A stretch of DNA of 64,000 bases from Rhodococcoides kyotonense (GTDB lineage: Bacteria; Actinomycetota; Actinomycetes; Mycobacteriales; Mycobacteriaceae). The stretch is taken from the NCBI RefSeq assembly GCF_001645385.1, contig NZ_LVHI01000012.1, positions 734,169 to 798,168 on the forward strand. The letters are read 5' to 3'. Under the pieces are notes generated by a model, which saw only the letters and a program-made list of their open reading frames with translations, did no database searches and was not told where the DNA came from. Below, piece after piece: positions 53,653-62,784 of the stretch. The position numbers and the translations under genes were made by a program. How positions within the stretch are numbered: position 1 is the stretch's first letter; every line of letters starts with the position of its first letter.

Positions 53653-55006
53653 TCGAACCGGAGGCATCGTTGCAATCCTCGGCGCGGACGATGTAGAACG
53701 CCGAGCCCGCGAGCGCCAGGAAGATCCACATGAGCAGCCAGATCTGGGCGAATCCGGATATGTCGAGGATGATCGCGATCACGGCGACGGCAGCGATGGC
53801 GGCCGCGATGCCCCGGGTCAGCTCGAACATGCCTGCGTCGGCGCGATTCTCGGCTCGTGCGGCTCGCTGCGAGAAGCGTCGTGACGCGACAAGTGCGGCG
53901 CCGAATCCCGCGCCGAGCAACAGAACGAACGCGAGCACCCCGATCACGCCGGCCTCCATGAGCCTGCCGAGGTATTGGTTGTCCAGGACGGGATAGCCGC
54001 GCGCGGAGTACGTCGCGGTGCCTTCTCCGAACCACAGGTGGTCGGAGAAGTGCTCGAGCACGTAGGCGCGGCCGCGGTCACGAGACTGCAGCGAGGAGTC
54101 GGTACCGCTCGTCGCGAAGATCTGCACGAACGCGTTGAGAAGCTTCGAGTCGGTCACGTAGGCGACGACCAACGGGACGCCGACGATGCCGACGAGCGCC
54201 AGTACGCGTCGCACCGGCCATTTCCACGCCATGAACAGCACCGCCACACCGAGGCCGACGACGGCCGAGCGAGACAACGTCAACGCTGCCCCACCGACGA
54301 GGACGACCGCGAGTACCGCCCAGTGCCACGACCGACGTCCTTGCGCGCGTGCGGAATACACGACGCCCAGCGCGATCGGAACCAGTACCGTCAGAATTGC
54401 GCTGAGTTCCAGCGGGTGACCGGCGCTTCCTTGCGGTCGAGCGAAGCCTTCCCGCATGAGCGCTTCGCTGAGCACCGAGCCGTGGTCTTTCAGCAGCGGC
54501 GGCTTCAGCATCGCCGCGAGGTCCATTCCGGTGCCGTACTGGATGATTCCGAACGTCGCGCTGATCGCGCCGCCGATGACCAGACCCTTTGCGACCCATT
54601 CCAGGGCCTCTCGTGTCCGGATGACCGTGACGATGAAGAAGAAGACACTGACGAGCGCGAACTCGGTGATCAAGTTGGTCTGCGAACTCGCCAGCACCGC
54701 AGGCTTCGTCGGCTTCGAGGCGAGTGACGCGAACGACAGGAGGCTGGCCACGGCGTACAGAACGACAGCAGCAGAGAGGATTCCGAGTTCGGCCCGCGAA
54801 CGCTGGCCGACGATACGCGTCAGCACCCACAGCAGGCCGCACCCGAAGAAGATCAGCGACGCCGGGCTGAAGCCGAGGGCGCCGGGAACGGTGAACGACT
54901 GCCGCATACCGAGCAGCAGCACCGAACCCACGACGACGACGGCAGCGCCGATCGGTATCGCGTGCGCACCGAACCGGATCTGCCGTCCCGGAAGGTCGAC
55001 GGTCAC
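53591..55006 (-). CDS. O-antigen ligase/polymerase-like membrane protein
   Basis: A 471-residue protein with about eleven membrane helices. A large outer loop before the last helices contains GEGTATYSARGYPVLDNQYL, the position of the catalytic region in Wzy/WaaL proteins, and FARPQGSAGHPLELS is another conserved segment. It would polymerise or ligate lipid-linked oligosaccharide. The GTG overlaps the stop of the Wzz-like gene (GTGA), so the two are coupled. It runs tail to tail into the aminotransferase gene. Confidence 0.82.
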   Translation of the reverse strand: MTVDLPGRQIRFGAHAIPIGAAVVVVGSVLLLGMRQSFTVPGALGFSPASLIFFGCGLLWVLTRIVGQRSRAELGILSAAVVLYAVASLLSFASLASKPTKPAVLASSQTNLITEFALVSVFFFIVTVIRTREALEWVAKGLVIGGAISATFGIIQYGTGMDLAAMLKPPLLKDHGSVLSEALMREGFARPQGSAGHPLELSAILTVLVPIALGVVYSARAQGRRSWHWAVLAVVLVGGAALTLSRSAVVGLGVAVLFMAWKWPVRRVLALVGIVGVPLVVAYVTDSKLLNAFVQIFATSGTDSSLQSRDRGRAYVLEHFSDHLWFGEGTATYSARGYPVLDNQYLGRLMEAGVIGVLAFVLLLGAGFGAALVASRRFSQRAARAENRADAGMFELTRGIAAAIAAVAVIAIILDISGFAQIWLLMWIFLALAGSAFYIVRAEDCNDASGSITTPDADRRATEEPEPQAVR

Positions 55007-56331
55007 CGCCGCGGACCGCCTCCGCTGATCGACGAACGCGGGTAGTCGTGATGGCCCGACCGGATCGGCACGTGCACACGCTCTTCGACGCCGTAGTAGT
55101 CGTCGATCTCGTGCTCGATCTCACGCACCGGTGTCGTCGTGCGCGCCGGGAAACCATCGGTCGAGTCCGTCCGCCGCTGTTCCACGACCCTCGGATCCCG
55201 GGGCGTCGGAACGTTGAACGGATCGAAATCCTGGTAGCTCGACGAGTCCGGCGGCTTCGGCGCGGCCGTCGAATGAACACGTCCGGGAGGCCGGACCGAC
55301 ACACGATCTCGCTCAGGCTTGGCGTCGTCGGACGACGACTCGGTCTTCGTCGGTTCGGCTGCCTTGGCATTCCCGAAAGCCGACCAAACGTCGACCTGAG
55401 CGGGGAACGCCGCGGTGTCCGCGTCGTCGGCCTCGGTCTCACGCGACTCGGCGCCGACCGAGACCGTCTGATCGTCGGCGTCGGACGCGTCGTCGACTGA
55501 TTCGGATCGAACCGGCTGGGCCGGAGCGGGTTCCGCGACACGCCGAGGATTGTGAGCCGTCACAGACTTCGATGCGCTGATGACGGTCGCGCGGCGGGCA
55601 GGCGGAGCTGCCTTCCCAGGGGTCGCCGCCTCGGGCACCGTCGTCTCGGGGATCGTCTCGGGGATCGTCTCGTCGGCCACCGGAACCGCGGACCGAGCGT
55701 CGCGTCTCGGCCTGCGGCGGTCGAGGATCGTGCCGACGGTGACGATGCCGAGCAGTCCGACGACGAGCACCGCCAACGCGTACGAGCCCGCCGCCTTGAG
55801 GGGGCTGGCCGCGACGAGTGCTCCCGGCTCGGGCATGACGGCGGCCGTGATGGACGCTTCGGTATTGGGTCGCACACCCGTCTGTACCTGCAGTTGCGCG
55901 AGCGCAGTGGACGAATAGTCGAGCAACGCCTGGGCGCCCGCCTGCGCCGCTTCCGGGGTGGGTCCGCTGGTGGTGATCATCAGCTGAGGCGACAGACGCA
56001 GCGCGGAAGCGGTGTCTCCGAGCGTCGACGTGACGGTGTATTCGCCGGAGGCGCCGGCCTCTTCGACGAGCGCCACCGCGGCGGGCGACTGCAGCAACGT
56101 GGCCGCGACGGCCGCGAGCTGCCCCATGTTGTCGTTCAGGTTGACGAAGGGGTTCAGCTTGGCGTCGATATCGCCTGCTCCGGGCGGATAGACCACCGCC
56201 ACCGCCGAGGACTCGTACGTGTCGGTCGACGACATGACTCCGTACGTGCCGGCCGCGACGGCACACAGCAGTACGACGAGACATGCCACTTTGCGGCGGA
56301 GCGTGGCTCTCACCAATTCGTCGACGTTCAC
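55003..56331 (-). CDS. Wzz-like chain-length/polysaccharide assembly protein with long cytoplasmic tail
   Basis: A 442-residue protein. A first membrane helix (VACLVVLLCAVAAGTYGV) near residue 15 and a second (GSYALAVLVVGLLGIVTVGT) near residue 190 bracket an outer domain typical of Wzz/BY-kinase membrane adaptors. After the second helix come about 230 residues rich in Pro, Asp, Glu and Arg with tyrosines near the end (YGVEERVHV). No Walker motifs follow, so it is not a fused tyrosine kinase; the tail may be regulatory or dock partners. It probably sets the chain length of the product of the downstream ligase-like gene. Confidence 0.75.
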   Translation of the reverse strand: MNVDELVRATLRRKVACLVVLLCAVAAGTYGVMSSTDTYESSAVAVVYPPGAGDIDAKLNPFVNLNDNMGQLAAVAATLLQSPAAVALVEEAGASGEYTVTSTLGDTASALRLSPQLMITTSGPTPEAAQAGAQALLDYSSTALAQLQVQTGVRPNTEASITAAVMPEPGALVAASPLKAAGSYALAVLVVGLLGIVTVGTILDRRRPRRDARSAVPVADETIPETIPETTVPEAATPGKAAPPARRATVISASKSVTAHNPRRVAEPAPAQPVRSESVDDASDADDQTVSVGAESRETEADDADTAAFPAQVDVWSAFGNAKAAEPTKTESSSDDAKPERDRVSVRPPGRVHSTAAPKPPDSSSYQDFDPFNVPTPRDPRVVEQRRTDSTDGFPARTTTPVREIEHEIDDYYGVEERVHVPIRSGHHDYPRSSISGGGPRR

Positions 56332-56447
56332 ATCTCTGCTTTCGATCGTGATTGTGGAATGTTACAGCTCCATTGATACCAGTCCGAGACGGTATTTGCC
56401 TCTCAAACCGGATATGCAGTAGTGCGACTGGTCTGTATCCTGTGTGC

Positions 56448-57155
56448 ATGACCGTTAACCACGCCCAAAACATACCTTTGGTCGGGTATCAACAGTCGGG
56501 GATCCGTTCACACGCCGCGCACACGGGAGAGATCGATCGAAAAGCACTGACTCGCAGGTTCGGTACCAGCACTTTCAGCCTTCGCGTCCCTCGGTTCGGA
56601 GACTTCGAACGGTGGCGCGCGACGCGCATCGACCACTCCCGTTTCCTGGCCCCGGCTTTCGGTGAGGCCGGTCGCACCTGGGCCGAGTTGAACACACCGG
56701 CCGCCTGGATCGAGAAGTACGTGACCGACCGTCGGTTGTCACGACGAGGACTTTCTTTTCCCCACCTCTTGTTCGAATCGTCACACACCGACGCCGCCGG
56801 TCCGCGGGTTGCCGGTGAGGTGAACATCTCCCGCGTCGACGGCCTGTCGCAGGCCGGAGAACTGAGTGTGTGGTGCACGCCCAGTGTCCATCAGTCCGAA
56901 GTCACGGGCTGGGCAGGACACGTCGTCGTACTGGAGGCCTTCACTCGCGCGAATCCGTTGCGCTGGGTCATTGCCCCCGTCGCTGTCGACAACCCCCGTC
57001 CGGCAAAGGGTTTGGGCCTGGCCGGATTCGAGAAGACCGCCAGGCTGCGACGGCAACGGAACTACGACGGCAGCCCCACCGACCACAACCTGTGGGTGTG
57101 CGAGAACACCTCGCGTAACCGGATCCGCCTCCAAGAACTGATGGAGAACGCATGA
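56448..57155 (+). CDS. GNAT N-acetyltransferase (RimJ/RimL type)
   Basis: A 235-residue GNAT protein. A polar N-terminal arm leads to the acetyltransferase fold, with RVPRFGDFERWRATRID near residue 45, GEVNISRVDGLSQAGELSVW in the middle, and acetyl-CoA-binding region NPRPAKGLGLAGFEKTARLR. TATCCT ends 7 bp before ATG 56448, suggesting a leaderless mRNA. It heads a plus-strand pair with a WecG-type gene and may acetylate an amino sugar of the polysaccharide. Confidence 0.75.
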   Translation: MTVNHAQNIPLVGYQQSGIRSHAAHTGEIDRKALTRRFGTSTFSLRVPRFGDFERWRATRIDHSRFLAPAFGEAGRTWAELNTPAAWIEKYVTDRRLSRRGLSFPHLLFESSHTDAAGPRVAGEVNISRVDGLSQAGELSVWCTPSVHQSEVTGWAGHVVVLEAFTRANPLRWVIAPVAVDNPRPAKGLGLAGFEKTARLRRQRNYDGSPTDHNLWVCENTSRNRIRLQELMENA

Positions 57156-58033
57156 GCATCGACAGATACGACGACGACCGCAACGGATCCACGGTCCGCC
57201 TGGTGGCGGGCGGCACCCCGGTGGAGTTGTGCACGTTCGACGAGGTCGTCGAGGCGGTGACCCGTCGTTTGGCGGACCCCGGCCACATCCCACTCGCCCT
57301 GGGGTCGGTCAACCTCGATCACATTCACCACTTTCGCCCGATGCCCCACTCGGTCGACCACATCGACACCGAGCGCGACGACCTGGCATGGGCGTTCCTC
57401 GCCGACGGCGCGCCGATCGTCAATCAAGCGGAGAAGTTGACCGGACGCTCGTGGTCGCGGGTGACCGGATCCGACCTGCTGCCCGCCATCGTCGACATGG
57501 CGTCGGCCGAGGGTCGTACCGTCGGCATCCTGGGCGGTACCTCCCGCATGCACGAGCGTCTGCGGTTCGTGTTGCGCCGCAGCCACCCCGATCTGAACGT
57601 CGCCGGCTTCTGGTCGCCGTCGGCGGGAGAACTCGCCGATCCGGCACAGTCGTCGCGTATCGCCGCGCAGATCTCGGCTGCCGGCGTCGACATTCTGGTC
57701 GTCGGGCTCGGCAAGCCACGCCAGGAGCAGTGGATCGACACGTACGGTCTCGCAACGGGAGCCCGGCTGCTTCTCGCGTTCGGAGCTGCAGCCGACTTCC
57801 TCGCCGGCGAGTCACAGCGCGCACCTCGGTTCTTCCAGGAGAACGGTCTCGAATGGTTCTACCGGCTGGTCACCGAGCCGAGACGTCTGTCACGTCGCTA
57901 TCTTCTCGAGGGCCCGCGTGCTTTGATGCAGCTTCGACACGCACACATCGAGGTAGTCGACGACTCGCCCCTCTTCCGCCGGGCCGACGTCGCTACACCG
58001 ACCGAACGATCTGCGCTAGGTGGTATGCCATGA
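57152..58033 (+). CDS. WecB/TagA/CpsF family glycosyltransferase (GT26)
   Basis: A 293-residue GT26 enzyme. The family signature GLGKPRQEQWI lies near residue 190, with AFGAAADFLAG and NGLEWFYRLVTEPRRLSRRY further on, and GILGGTSRMHERL near residue 125. It would add a sugar (such as N-acetylmannosamine(-uronate) in relatives) to a lipid-linked primer. It overlaps the GNAT gene by 4 bp and the convergent GT4 gene by 41 bp. Confidence 0.88.
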   Translation: MSIDRYDDDRNGSTVRLVAGGTPVELCTFDEVVEAVTRRLADPGHIPLALGSVNLDHIHHFRPMPHSVDHIDTERDDLAWAFLADGAPIVNQAEKLTGRSWSRVTGSDLLPAIVDMASAEGRTVGILGGTSRMHERLRFVLRRSHPDLNVAGFWSPSAGELADPAQSSRIAAQISAAGVDILVVGLGKPRQEQWIDTYGLATGARLLLAFGAAADFLAGESQRAPRFFQENGLEWFYRLVTEPRRLSRRYLLEGPRALMQLRHAHIEVVDDSPLFRRADVATPTERSALGGMP

Positions 58034-59102
58034 CGCTCGACGTGAACTGCGAACGCACCCGGGCCGCCGCGGCATGACCCATCGCCGCGGCCCGATCCGG
58101 GTCGGCGAGCAGTCGAGCGATGGCATCGGCCAGAGCATCGACGTCGCCACCCGGGACGAGCACGCCGGTCACGCCGTCCTCGACGTAATCGCTCATCCCG
58201 GGATTGTCGGTGACGACGACCGGCCGTCCACTCGCCATCGCTTCGAGCACCACCGTCAGCCCCGACCCGGAGATGGTCGGTCGGAGCGCGAGCGCGACGA
58301 CGCTCGCGCGCTGGTACAGATTTCGCATCCGGCCGTCGAGGCGTTCGGTGTGCACGGTGCCGAGGTGCTCCGGCACGTCGACGGGCAGCCCGGTGGCCAG
58401 TTCGAGGAACGCCTCGGGCACCGAACGCCGGACGGTGGCTACCGCGTCGACGAGCAGGGCGTGATCACGGAAACGGTCCTCGCCTGCACTCATGATGCGT
58501 CCGGGCACAGGTGGTTCGGTCTGGACACCGTAGAAATCGGCATCGATTCCGAGAGGCACGAAGTGAAGTCTTTCTTTCTCGACGCCCCATTCGTGGTGCA
58601 GCGTGTCGAGAACGGGACGGCTCTGCGACCACAACGCCGGAGTCTTCGCGAGGGCGTGCGCGAACAGTCCGTTCCACTTCGGGTACGGCGCGGATCTGTG
58701 TGTGATCCAACCGATGCCGGACACGACGGGCGCGTATCTGCGCGACGTCTCGGCGAGCAGCGCCGCCGGAATGCCGGTGCGCTCGTCGTAACACAGCACG
58801 GCGTCGGTCTTGTTTCTCGTGTAGTTCTTGCGCTCCCCCAGCGCTTCGACGAGCTCGAGCCCGTCCACTCGATATCTCACGGACGCACCGACTCTGGATC
58901 GCGCGCGTCCGAGTTCCGCAGTGCCGAACGTGGTCTCGATACCGTTCTCGGCCAGTTTGTGCAGACCGTACGGGGTTGCGTCCGGAACTTCCCCCGCGTC
59001 GTAACGACGACGCCATTGCGTAGCCGACAGCATCCCCGCCAGCGGAACATGAGCCCGCATGCTCGAAACGTCCTCTCCCCGAAAGTGGACTCGATCGACC
59101 AT
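57993..59102 (-). CDS. Glycosyltransferase family 4
   Basis: About 369 residues. The C-terminal GT-B half is clear: VVLEAMASGRPVVVTDN carries the EX7E-type donor-binding segment, followed by GMSDYVEDGVTGVLVPGGD. ATG 59102 was chosen; TACTGT ends 6 bp upstream, suggesting a leaderless mRNA, and the upstream frame is not protein-like. It is divergent from the flippase gene and runs tail to tail with the WecG-type gene. The acceptor is unknown. Confidence 0.82.
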   Translation of the reverse strand: MVDRVHFRGEDVSSMRAHVPLAGMLSATQWRRRYDAGEVPDATPYGLHKLAENGIETTFGTAELGRARSRVGASVRYRVDGLELVEALGERKNYTRNKTDAVLCYDERTGIPAALLAETSRRYAPVVSGIGWITHRSAPYPKWNGLFAHALAKTPALWSQSRPVLDTLHHEWGVEKERLHFVPLGIDADFYGVQTEPPVPGRIMSAGEDRFRDHALLVDAVATVRRSVPEAFLELATGLPVDVPEHLGTVHTERLDGRMRNLYQRASVVALALRPTISGSGLTVVLEAMASGRPVVVTDNPGMSDYVEDGVTGVLVPGGDVDALADAIARLLADPDRAAAMGHAAAARVRSQFTSSVMAYHLAQIVRSV

Positions 59103-59167
59103 CCCGCCACAGTAGTCTCTGCGTTCGATTGCGGTGCGGCGCGATCGGTTCTGAAACGGGTGACGGC

Positions 59168-60832
59168 ATGAAACTCGCCTATCACCTTCCGGAGGCCACG
59201 GCGCACCGTGACCCGTCGAAGCGTGCGCAGGAAATGGCCGCACGAGAGGCATTCTGGCAGTTTCCGGAGCAATCCACCATACGATTCGACCGAATAGTCG
59301 ACACTGCTCCCGCTCCGCAGCCGAGTCCGCCCGAGAGCAGCGACGACGAGGTGTCGACCGGAAAGATCGCGCAGGCCTTCGGAACACAGCTGATCTTCCG
59401 TGTCGTCGGAATGATCGCTTCGGTCTTCACCGTCGCCATCACGACCCGCCATCTCGGCCCGACGTCGTACGGCCACTTGACGACGGCCATCGTGTTCGTC
59501 GGTCTGTGGACGAGTTTCACCGAACTCGGAATCGGGTCGGTGATCGTGCGACGCGTGACATCCGGCAAAGGTGACCTGCAACGCCTGATACGCATCAACA
59601 CCGGTTTGTCGTTGGTGTACTGCGTCCCACTGTCTTTGATCACCATGGCCTCGGGTCTGCTGATCTACCAGGGCGACGCCGAAGTACGCGCGATGCTGAT
59701 CATCATGTCGACGACGCTGACGGTGTCGACCGTATTGACCTGCGTCCAACCGATTTTCGTCACGAAGGTGAACTTCACCGCGGTGGCGGTGTCGGACCTC
59801 GTGGGACGTATCGCATCACTGGCCGCGACGCTCGTGATGATCCAGATCGACGCGCCCCTGGTGTGGTTCGCGTCCGCGCAGGTGGTCCCTCTCGTCGTGC
59901 AACTCGTCGTCCAGTTCTGGGCCGCGGGCAAGATGATTCCGTTCTGGCCTATCTTCTCGTGGCGGGAAAGTCTCGGTCTCGTCGTCGAAAGCCTTCCGCA
60001 GACGGGTGTCCTGATCATCGGCGTGCTGTACTGGCGCACCGACGCGGTCCTGCTCAGTCTGTTGAGCACCCCTGCCCAGGTCGGTGTCTACGGCCTCGCG
60101 TACACGGTCGCCTTCACGACGTCGGTCATCTCGCAGTTCTTCCTGTCGTCGACGCTGTCGTCGATGACGCGAAAGTTCGCCGTCGACAAGAAGGGCTTCG
60201 CCGACTTCGTCGAGCGCAGCGTCGAAACCCTGTCGCTCGTGGCACTTCCCATCGGTCTGGTCGGCATCATGCTGGCGGGCCCGATCGTCGCGACCATGGG
60301 ATCCGACGAATTCGTGTCCGACGGACGGCCGACCCTGGCTCTGCTCTTCTGCGCGGTAGCGGTCACCTTCATGAACGGCGTCCTAAGTCAGGCGTTGTTC
60401 GCGGCACACGATCAGGTGTTCCTGTTGCGGCTCAACGTCGTCAACCTCGTCGTCAACATCGGTCTGAACATCGCGCTCATTCCGACGTTCGGTGCCATCG
60501 GCGCCAGCGCCGCGCTGTTGTTCGCCGAACTCAGCGGCCTCGTCGTCGTGACCTGGCGACTGCATCGCAAGAGTCCGTACCGGACGCCGGTCAAGTACAT
60601 GGCCAAGGTGCTTCTCCCCCTGACCGTCACGGGCGTCGCCGTCTACTTCGTGCAGGATCTTCCTCTCGTGATCTCCGGTGTCGTGGCCGTGGTCGTCTAC
60701 GCGGCGGCGAACTTGATCTTCGGGCCTGCCAAGATCGGGAATTTGAAGACCCTGCTGGACACCGAAGGTGATCCGGAGGACGAACCCATCGACGTTCCCA
60801 CAGCGACCGACCGAGGAAGGACCACGCCGTGA
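59168..60832 (+). CDS. Wzx-like polysaccharide flippase
   Basis: A 554-residue protein. A polar N-terminal arm of about 70 residues is followed by twelve to fourteen membrane helices typical of the MOP/oligosaccharide flippase superfamily. It starts with TGKIAQAFGTQLIFRVVGM and ends in a polar tail. ATG 59168 follows ACGGGTGACGG. It would flip undecaprenyl-linked repeat units to the outer face of the membrane. It overlaps the next glycosyltransferase by 4 bp. Confidence 0.85.
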   Translation: MKLAYHLPEATAHRDPSKRAQEMAAREAFWQFPEQSTIRFDRIVDTAPAPQPSPPESSDDEVSTGKIAQAFGTQLIFRVVGMIASVFTVAITTRHLGPTSYGHLTTAIVFVGLWTSFTELGIGSVIVRRVTSGKGDLQRLIRINTGLSLVYCVPLSLITMASGLLIYQGDAEVRAMLIIMSTTLTVSTVLTCVQPIFVTKVNFTAVAVSDLVGRIASLAATLVMIQIDAPLVWFASAQVVPLVVQLVVQFWAAGKMIPFWPIFSWRESLGLVVESLPQTGVLIIGVLYWRTDAVLLSLLSTPAQVGVYGLAYTVAFTTSVISQFFLSSTLSSMTRKFAVDKKGFADFVERSVETLSLVALPIGLVGIMLAGPIVATMGSDEFVSDGRPTLALLFCAVAVTFMNGVLSQALFAAHDQVFLLRLNVVNLVVNIGLNIALIPTFGAIGASAALLFAELSGLVVVTWRLHRKSPYRTPVKYMAKVLLPLTVTGVAVYFVQDLPLVISGVVAVVVYAAANLIFGPAKIGNLKTLLDTEGDPEDEPIDVPTATDRGRTTP

Positions 60833-62784
60833 CCCGGCCCAGCAACGACGAGCGCTCGGTGAGCGTCCTGATCGTCGCCTACCGTAGCCCCGAGCAACTC
60901 CGGACGTGCCTCGACTCTCTCGACAAGCACATGCCGTCCGATTCCGTTCTGGTGTGGGACAACTCCGGCCCGGACTACCCGGGCATGGACGACGTCCGAC
61001 GCAGCCACCCGACGTCGCGCTGGTTCGGCGACGGCACCAACAAGGGCTTCGCGGCAGCGGTCAACGCACTCGCCGCAGAAGCTCCGAACGACCATCTGCT
61101 GCTGCTGAATCCGGACGCCGAGGTTCTCGCACCGCTCGACCGCACCCTCGCTGCACTGCGCCGCGACGGAGTGGCCGCGGCCGCGCCCATGGTCGTCCCC
61201 AACGGGGAGAGGTTCCACTCCGAACGCACCGGCCGTCATCGTAGTTGGGATGTCGCGCATCGTGATTCCGGTGTCGTTCGATCTCTCGTGTCCAAGGCCG
61301 GCTACGCCGAAAGGCTCCGGGGCACACCGCTGTCCGACCTGTATGCGTCGGCACCTGGCGACGTGGACGGCTATCTGACGGGTGCGTGCCTCGCCATCGA
61401 CCGCGACGCGTGGGACTCCGTCGGCGGTTTCGACGAAGAATTCTTCCTCTACGGCGAGGAGTTCGACTGGCAGCAACGCGCTCGGGCCGCGGGGTGGACG
61501 ATACGGCTCGTCGACGAGACCGCGATCGCGCACTCGGGCGCAGGCACGGTCGCCGGCGACGAGCAGGGCACGTCACGATCGGCTGAGCTGTTGCGCGCCA
61601 ACGTCGCTCTCGGTCTCGAGCACCGACGCGGGGTCCACAGCGCGGACATCTATCTCGCCGGCACCTCCCTGCTCGACCGCGTGCAGCGTTCGCGTCGAGC
61701 AGCCAGGAAACGTACCCGTGCGCACGCTCGGCCGTCCATCGTGTTCACGATCAATCGGCTCGTCTACGGCGGCGCCGAACGCCATCACGTACTGCTGGCG
61801 ACCGAGCTGCACCGACGGGGATACGACGTCACGATCGCCGCGATGCAGCGGTTCGGACCTTTGGTGGCCGAGATTCCGCACACGGTGCGGGTGGTGCGCC
61901 AACCCTGGTGGGCACCGATGATCGACACGGCGAGCAGGGATGCGATCGTCGTCAGTGGTGACACCAACACTGAGGTCGGTTTCGCGAGCCTGTGGCGCGC
62001 GGCGGGCAGACATCGGAAGTGGTTGGCGGCGGCGCACATTCCGCCGGAACTGGGTGGCCCCACGTACTCGACTCCGCTGGCACGTGCGATGACGCGCGCC
62101 GACGGCTTCGTCGCATTGTCGAGAGGGCACTGGGATCAGGCCACCGCACACCAGGATCTCGGCGACCGCGTGTTCGTCGCACCCAACGGCGTGGTCTCCG
62201 ATCGGTCTCTTCCCGCCGAGGAACCGCGACGTCCGATCGCCGACGTCCCGCACCTCGTCATGCTCTCGCGCATTCTCGAACACAAGAATCCTCACCTGCT
62301 CGTCGAGGCGCTCGACGGGTTGCGTCATCTGCCGTGGGAACTGTCGATCTACGGCGACGGACCGGATCGCGAGCGGCTCGAAGCACTCACCCCGGCGGAT
62401 CTGGGCGATCGAATTCGGTGGCGCGGTTGGTCTCCCGGTCCACAGCATGCGCTCGCCGACGCCGATCTTCTGTGCGTCCCCAGTTGGTCGGAGGCGTTCC
62501 CGATGGTGATCCTGGAGGCGATGGCGCGTCGCATCCCGGTCGTCGCGTCGTCGGTGTGCGCGGTTCCCGACATGCTCGATCACGGCAAGGCAGGCCGCCT
62601 CGTCGAACCGATCACCGTCGACGCGTGGCGTCGGACTCTGGCAGATCTACTCGGCGACACGTCGACGTGGCCTGCACTCGGTCTCGCCGGGTACGACCGT
62701 ATGCGATCGGAGTACACGATCGAATCGATGGCCGACGCCTACGAGGAAGCGTTCGACGCCGTGCTGTCGGAGGGTTCTCGATGA
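60829..62784 (+). CDS. Two-domain GT2-GT4 glycosyltransferase
   Basis: A 651-residue fusion. Residues 1-290 form a GT2 domain of the rhamnosyltransferase type, with SVSVLIVAYRSPEQL at the start, LLLLNPDAEV as the metal-binding region and GGFDEEFFLYGEEFDW as the conserved C-terminal motif. Residues 310-651 form a GT4 (GT-B) domain with RLVYGGAERHHVLLA at its start and VILEAMARRIPVVASSV as donor-binding segment. The GTG start overlaps the flippase stop. The fusion could add two sugars in succession. Confidence 0.85.
   Translation: MTRPSNDERSVSVLIVAYRSPEQLRTCLDSLDKHMPSDSVLVWDNSGPDYPGMDDVRRSHPTSRWFGDGTNKGFAAAVNALAAEAPNDHLLLLNPDAEVLAPLDRTLAALRRDGVAAAAPMVVPNGERFHSERTGRHRSWDVAHRDSGVVRSLVSKAGYAERLRGTPLSDLYASAPGDVDGYLTGACLAIDRDAWDSVGGFDEEFFLYGEEFDWQQRARAAGWTIRLVDETAIAHSGAGTVAGDEQGTSRSAELLRANVALGLEHRRGVHSADIYLAGTSLLDRVQRSRRAARKRTRAHARPSIVFTINRLVYGGAERHHVLLATELHRRGYDVTIAAMQRFGPLVAEIPHTVRVVRQPWWAPMIDTASRDAIVVSGDTNTEVGFASLWRAAGRHRKWLAAAHIPPELGGPTYSTPLARAMTRADGFVALSRGHWDQATAHQDLGDRVFVAPNGVVSDRSLPAEEPRRPIADVPHLVMLSRILEHKNPHLLVEALDGLRHLPWELSIYGDGPDRERLEALTPADLGDRIRWRGWSPGPQHALADADLLCVPSWSEAFPMVILEAMARRIPVVASSVCAVPDMLDHGKAGRLVEPITVDAWRRTLADLLGDTSTWPALGLAGYDRMRSEYTIESMADAYEEAFDAVLSEGSR

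Noticed and set aside
52077..53696. A 539-codon Arg-rich plus-strand frame
   Set aside because: It is a frame shadow of the aminotransferase, which has recognisable PLP motifs.
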